Source: Candidatus Endomicrobium labiotermitis
Lineage (GTDB): Bacteria; Elusimicrobiota; Endomicrobiia; Endomicrobiales; Endomicrobiaceae
Assembly (NCBI GenBank): GCA_009778965.1
Contig: WRFE01000001.1
Coordinates: 1 to 64,000, forward strand
Length of the DNA stretch: 64,000 nucleotides
Reading direction: 5' to 3'
This document shows, one piece after another, positions 61,550-64,000 of the stretch. The position numbers and the translations under genes are program-made. Numbering within the stretch: the stretch's first letter is position 1; every line of letters begins with the position of its first letter. The notes under the pieces are model-generated. The model was not told the DNA's origin, searched no databases, and saw only the letters and a program-made list of their open reading frames with translations.

Positions 61550-61690
61550 ATGAATCTAAATGATATGATCAAAAAATTGATAATAATATTATTATCATTA
61601 TGGGTAGCAGCAACAGCGATAGGAATAATAGCAGGGATTGCAGGAGTTATATGGGCGATAATAATGGCAATAAAAGAGAATTCCATTTAA
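61550..61690 (+). CDS. 46-residue single-helix membrane protein
   Basis: A short frame between the synthase and pcrA: 46 residues with a long hydrophobic helix (about 10-40, LIIILLSLWVAATAIGII) flanked by KK near the N-terminus and a Lys-Glu tail. AAAGGA lies 8 nt before the ATG. Codons are strongly biased to ATA and GCA. I do not recognise it; it may be a small regulatory membrane protein or a toxin-like peptide. The rest of the 320-bp gap holds nothing else visible. Confidence 0.5.
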   Translation: MNLNDMIKKLIIILLSLWVAATAIGIIAGIAGVIWAIIMAIKENSI

Positions 61691-61737
61691 AAAAACTTGA
61701 CAGATACTTGAACAAACAAAACAAAAAAACTATTTGC

Positions 61738-61743
61738 TATAAT
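61738..61743 (+). promoter_or_regulatory. -10 box of the pcrA promoter (leaderless type)
   Basis: TTTGC followed by TATAAT, 8 nt before the ATG of pcrA. There is no good -35 at 17 bp and no Shine-Dalgarno. The TTTGC run resembles an extended -10. Confidence 0.5.
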
Positions 61744-61751
61744 ACCTCTCT

Positions 61752-64000
61752 ATGAACGAAACCTTAACAAACAATTTAAATCCCGCGCAAAAAGAAGCGG
61801 TTTTATACACTGAAGGACCTTTAATAATTTTTGCCGGAGCCGGTACGGGAAAAACAAGAGTAATAACGCACCGCATAGCATATCTGCTTTCGCAGGGTGT
61901 TGCCCCGTGGTCAATTCTTGCCGTAACTTTTACAAACAAAGCCGCCGGAGAAATGAAAAAAAGGGTAACCGAGTTAGTCCCTAACGGAAATGACGTTTGG
62001 GTTTCGACTTTTCATTCCTTTTGCGCTTATTTTTTACGCGTTGAAGCCGTAAAAATAAATTTAAGCCCCGACTTTTTGATATACGATTTTGCCGATCAAA
62101 AAAATGTCATAAAAGACTGCATAAAAGAGATGAGCCTTGATGATAAAAAATTTAAACCCTCAACCGTTGCGGACAGAATAAGCCGAGCCAAAGACGATTT
62201 GAAGACTCCCGCTGATATGGCGAAAGACGCGTCAGAATTAGGAGATTTTTTCAGCACCACGATCGCAAAAATATACGCGCTTTACAGTAAAAAACTGGAA
62301 ACTGCGCAAGCGTTGGATTTCGGCGATTTAATAATGAGGACTGTTATATCTCTTCAACAATACCCGGCTCTTCTTGAACGTTACCAGGAAAAATTCAAAT
62401 ATATTTTAGTTGACGAATATCAGGACACTAACCATGCGCAATATATGCTTACAAAGCTTTTAGCCGGAGACCGTCACAATATCTGCGTGGTAGGTGATGA
62501 TGACCAGAGCGTTTACAGCTGGCGCGGCGCGGACATTAACAATATTTTAGATTTTGAAAAAGATTATCCGAACGCGAAATCAGTTAAGCTGGAACAGAAT
62601 TACCGTTCCACGCCAAAAATACTTTCCGCCGCTTACCGCGTTGTAAAAAATAATACCGGCAGGGTTGAAAAAAAGCTTTGGACGGAAAACGCAGATGACG
62701 GAGCAGTCTCCGTATTAAAAGCTCAAAACGAAAACGACGAATCGGCGAAAATTGCTGATATTATTTCTTTAAACACAATAAACAATAAATACAATTTGTC
62801 AGATTTCGCGGTATTTTACCGCACAAACGCACAGTCGCGTGTTTTTGAAGACGCTTTCAGGCGAGCGGGTATGCCTTACGTAGTTATAGGAACTTTAAAA
62901 TTTTATGACCGCGCCGAAATAAAGGATATTACCGCTTATTTAAAACTTATTCTTAATCATAATGACAATGTAAGTTTCAAAAGAATTATTAATATTCCGC
63001 GGAGAGGAATAGGCAAAACTTCTATTGAACATATCGAACAAGAAGCTGCAAAAAGAGGAATTTCTATTTGGCAGGCTATACCGTTTGCGAAAGAAGCGGG
63101 CTTAATAGGCAAAAACGCGATGGCGGCTTTAGACGCTTTTGTATCGTTTATCAATGGTTTATCACAATTAAAAGAAACCGAAAATGTAAAAACCATTGCT
63201 GAAAAAGTTATAACGCATTCCGGGTATCTTAAAGAACTTGAAAATGAAAACACACCCGAATCAAAAACAAAAATAGAAAATATACAGGAATTAATTTCCG
63301 CAATTGACGATTTTGAAAAACGTTCGCCTGACAAATCACTTTTGGGTTATCTTACGCAAATAGCATTGATAAGCGACGCTGATTCGATAGACGAATCCAA
63401 AGGCAGAGTTACGCTTATGACGCTGCATCTGGCGAAAGGACTGGAGTTTGACAACGTTTTTGTATGCGGGCTGGAAGAAGGTCTCTTTCCAATAGGCGAA
63501 TCCGCGTTTGCTCCCGAAGAACTTGAAGAAGAAAGAAGACTGATGTATGTGGGAATGACAAGAGCAAGAAAACATTTATATTTGTGCTGGGCTTCGGAAA
63601 GAATGGTTTACGGAAAAACCAGATGGAATATGGCGTCAAGGTTTTTAATAGAAGCAGGATTTAAAGATGAGTTTGTAAAAAGAGAACAAAGCCAGACTTT
63701 TTTTACTCATGGATTTAACAAAACTAAATGGAATTCTGGCTCAGGCTATGGAAAAGGACAAAAAACCGCGAAAGTAGAATATAAAGACGCAACCGGCGAT
63801 TCTTATGATTATATGCCAAGCGATGATGAAGTAATAAAAGACGAACCTCTATATACCCCCGCTACAGACCAAAGCCCCTATAAAATAGGAACTGTTGTAT
63901 CTCACCCTGTTTTCGGCAACGGAAAAATCATAGAAAAGTCCGGCTTGGGAAATGATTTAAAACTTGTGGTATTGTTTGAAAACGGGCAGTGGAAAAAACT
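61752..64000 (+). CDS. pcrA: UvrD/PcrA superfamily 1 DNA helicase (cut by window edge)
   Basis: A 3'-5' helicase of repair and replication. The frame runs open from the ATG at 61752 for 749 codons to the window end. Motifs: LNPAQKEAV (Q motif), AGAGTGKT (Walker A, about 28-35), TFTNKAAGEM, STFHSF, VDEYQDTN (Walker B), VGDDDQSVYSWRGAD, EQNYRS, TLHLAKGLEFDNVFVCGLEEG and YVGMTRARKHLYL. The visible tail includes a Tudor-like segment (VSHPVFGNGKI) as in PcrA/UvrD. The true C-terminus is outside. Confidence 0.95.
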   Translation, partial: MNETLTNNLNPAQKEAVLYTEGPLIIFAGAGTGKTRVITHRIAYLLSQGVAPWSILAVTFTNKAAGEMKKRVTELVPNGNDVWVSTFHSFCAYFLRVEAVKINLSPDFLIYDFADQKNVIKDCIKEMSLDDKKFKPSTVADRISRAKDDLKTPADMAKDASELGDFFSTTIAKIYALYSKKLETAQALDFGDLIMRTVISLQQYPALLERYQEKFKYILVDEYQDTNHAQYMLTKLLAGDRHNICVVGDDDQSVYSWRGADINNILDFEKDYPNAKSVKLEQNYRSTPKILSAAYRVVKNNTGRVEKKLWTENADDGAVSVLKAQNENDESAKIADIISLNTINNKYNLSDFAVFYRTNAQSRVFEDAFRRAGMPYVVIGTLKFYDRAEIKDITAYLKLILNHNDNVSFKRIINIPRRGIGKTSIEHIEQEAAKRGISIWQAIPFAKEAGLIGKNAMAALDAFVSFINGLSQLKETENVKTIAEKVITHSGYLKELENENTPESKTKIENIQELISAIDDFEKRSPDKSLLGYLTQIALISDADSIDESKGRVTLMTLHLAKGLEFDNVFVCGLEEGLFPIGESAFAPEELEEERRLMYVGMTRARKHLYLCWASERMVYGKTRWNMASRFLIEAGFKDEFVKREQSQTFFTHGFNKTKWNSGSGYGKGQKTAKVEYKDATGDSYDYMPSDDEVIKDEPLYTPATDQSPYKIGTVVSHPVFGNGKIIEKSGLGNDLKLVVLFENGQWKK

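Noticed and set aside
61696..61701. TTGACA before pcrA as -35 box
   Set aside because: It lies 36 bp upstream of the -10 box, far outside the 15-20 bp range.
1..64000. CRISPR array, integrase, transposase or prophage
   Set aside because: No regularly spaced direct repeats and no such protein motifs were seen; the collar-domain protein alone is not enough.

Overview
The window is about 64 kb of AT-rich bacterial chromosome with a Gram-negative-type gene set: a putative porin, lipoproteins, lipopolysaccharide-style glycosyltransferases and a LysM/M23 envelope peptidase. Split methionine synthase, khpA inside the rpsP-trmD cluster, GatCAB, and secreted proteins ending in FlgD/type IX-like sorting domains fit a deep-branching anaerobe. 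My best guess is Elusimicrobiota of the Endomicrobium kind. This is inference; no rRNA or other phylogenetic marker was compared.

Layout. 1-4927 (minus): an orphan receiver protein, a membrane protein and two tandem GH81 beta-1,3-glucanases (the second cut by the window edge). 5058-8203 (minus): rpsP-khpA-rimM-trmD-rplS-rnhB-yraN behind a consensus promoter; RimM is only its PRC-barrel half. 8578-15759 (plus): a LysM/M23 peptidase, a DUF3592-like protein, split methionine synthase, an MFS exporter and a lipoprotein. 15967-27112 (minus): DEAD-box helicase, DUF116 protein, then cell-surface genes (BspA-type LRR lipoprotein, sorted secreted protein, LtaS-like transferase, two GT9, one GT8, a secreted tail-collar protein). 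27151-37650 (minus): gatB, gatA, gatC, aroQ, aroB, a nine-repeat secreted protein and a membrane spermidine-synthase-like protein. 37819-39301: tRNA-Met, cyclophilin, DJ-1 family protein. 39464-48746 (minus): a full phosphate regulon (dedA-like, phoB, phoR, porin, pstSCAB, phoU). 48881-58365: rsmE and mtaB (plus), then RNase HI-like, rmuC, a 999-residue hybrid-input sensor kinase, a Cas4/AddB-like nuclease, an M48 lipoprotein and a GDT1 cation exporter (minus). 58462-64000 (plus): bioB with an operator-like palindrome, an SDR reductase, a ketoacyl synthase, a 46-residue membrane protein, and pcrA/uvrD running off the end.

The most notable signals lie between or inside the recognised genes. 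Many short intergenic repeats with inverted ends occur, and two appear to have been inserted in frame into neighbouring fatty-acid-type genes, as Rickettsia palindromic elements do. Several promoters put the -10 box only 6-8 nt before the start codon, predicting leaderless mRNAs. The leader of the Pho-regulated porin can fold into a closed four-way junction with a competing hairpin beside its ribosome binding site. No CRISPR array, prophage, transposase or integrase was seen.
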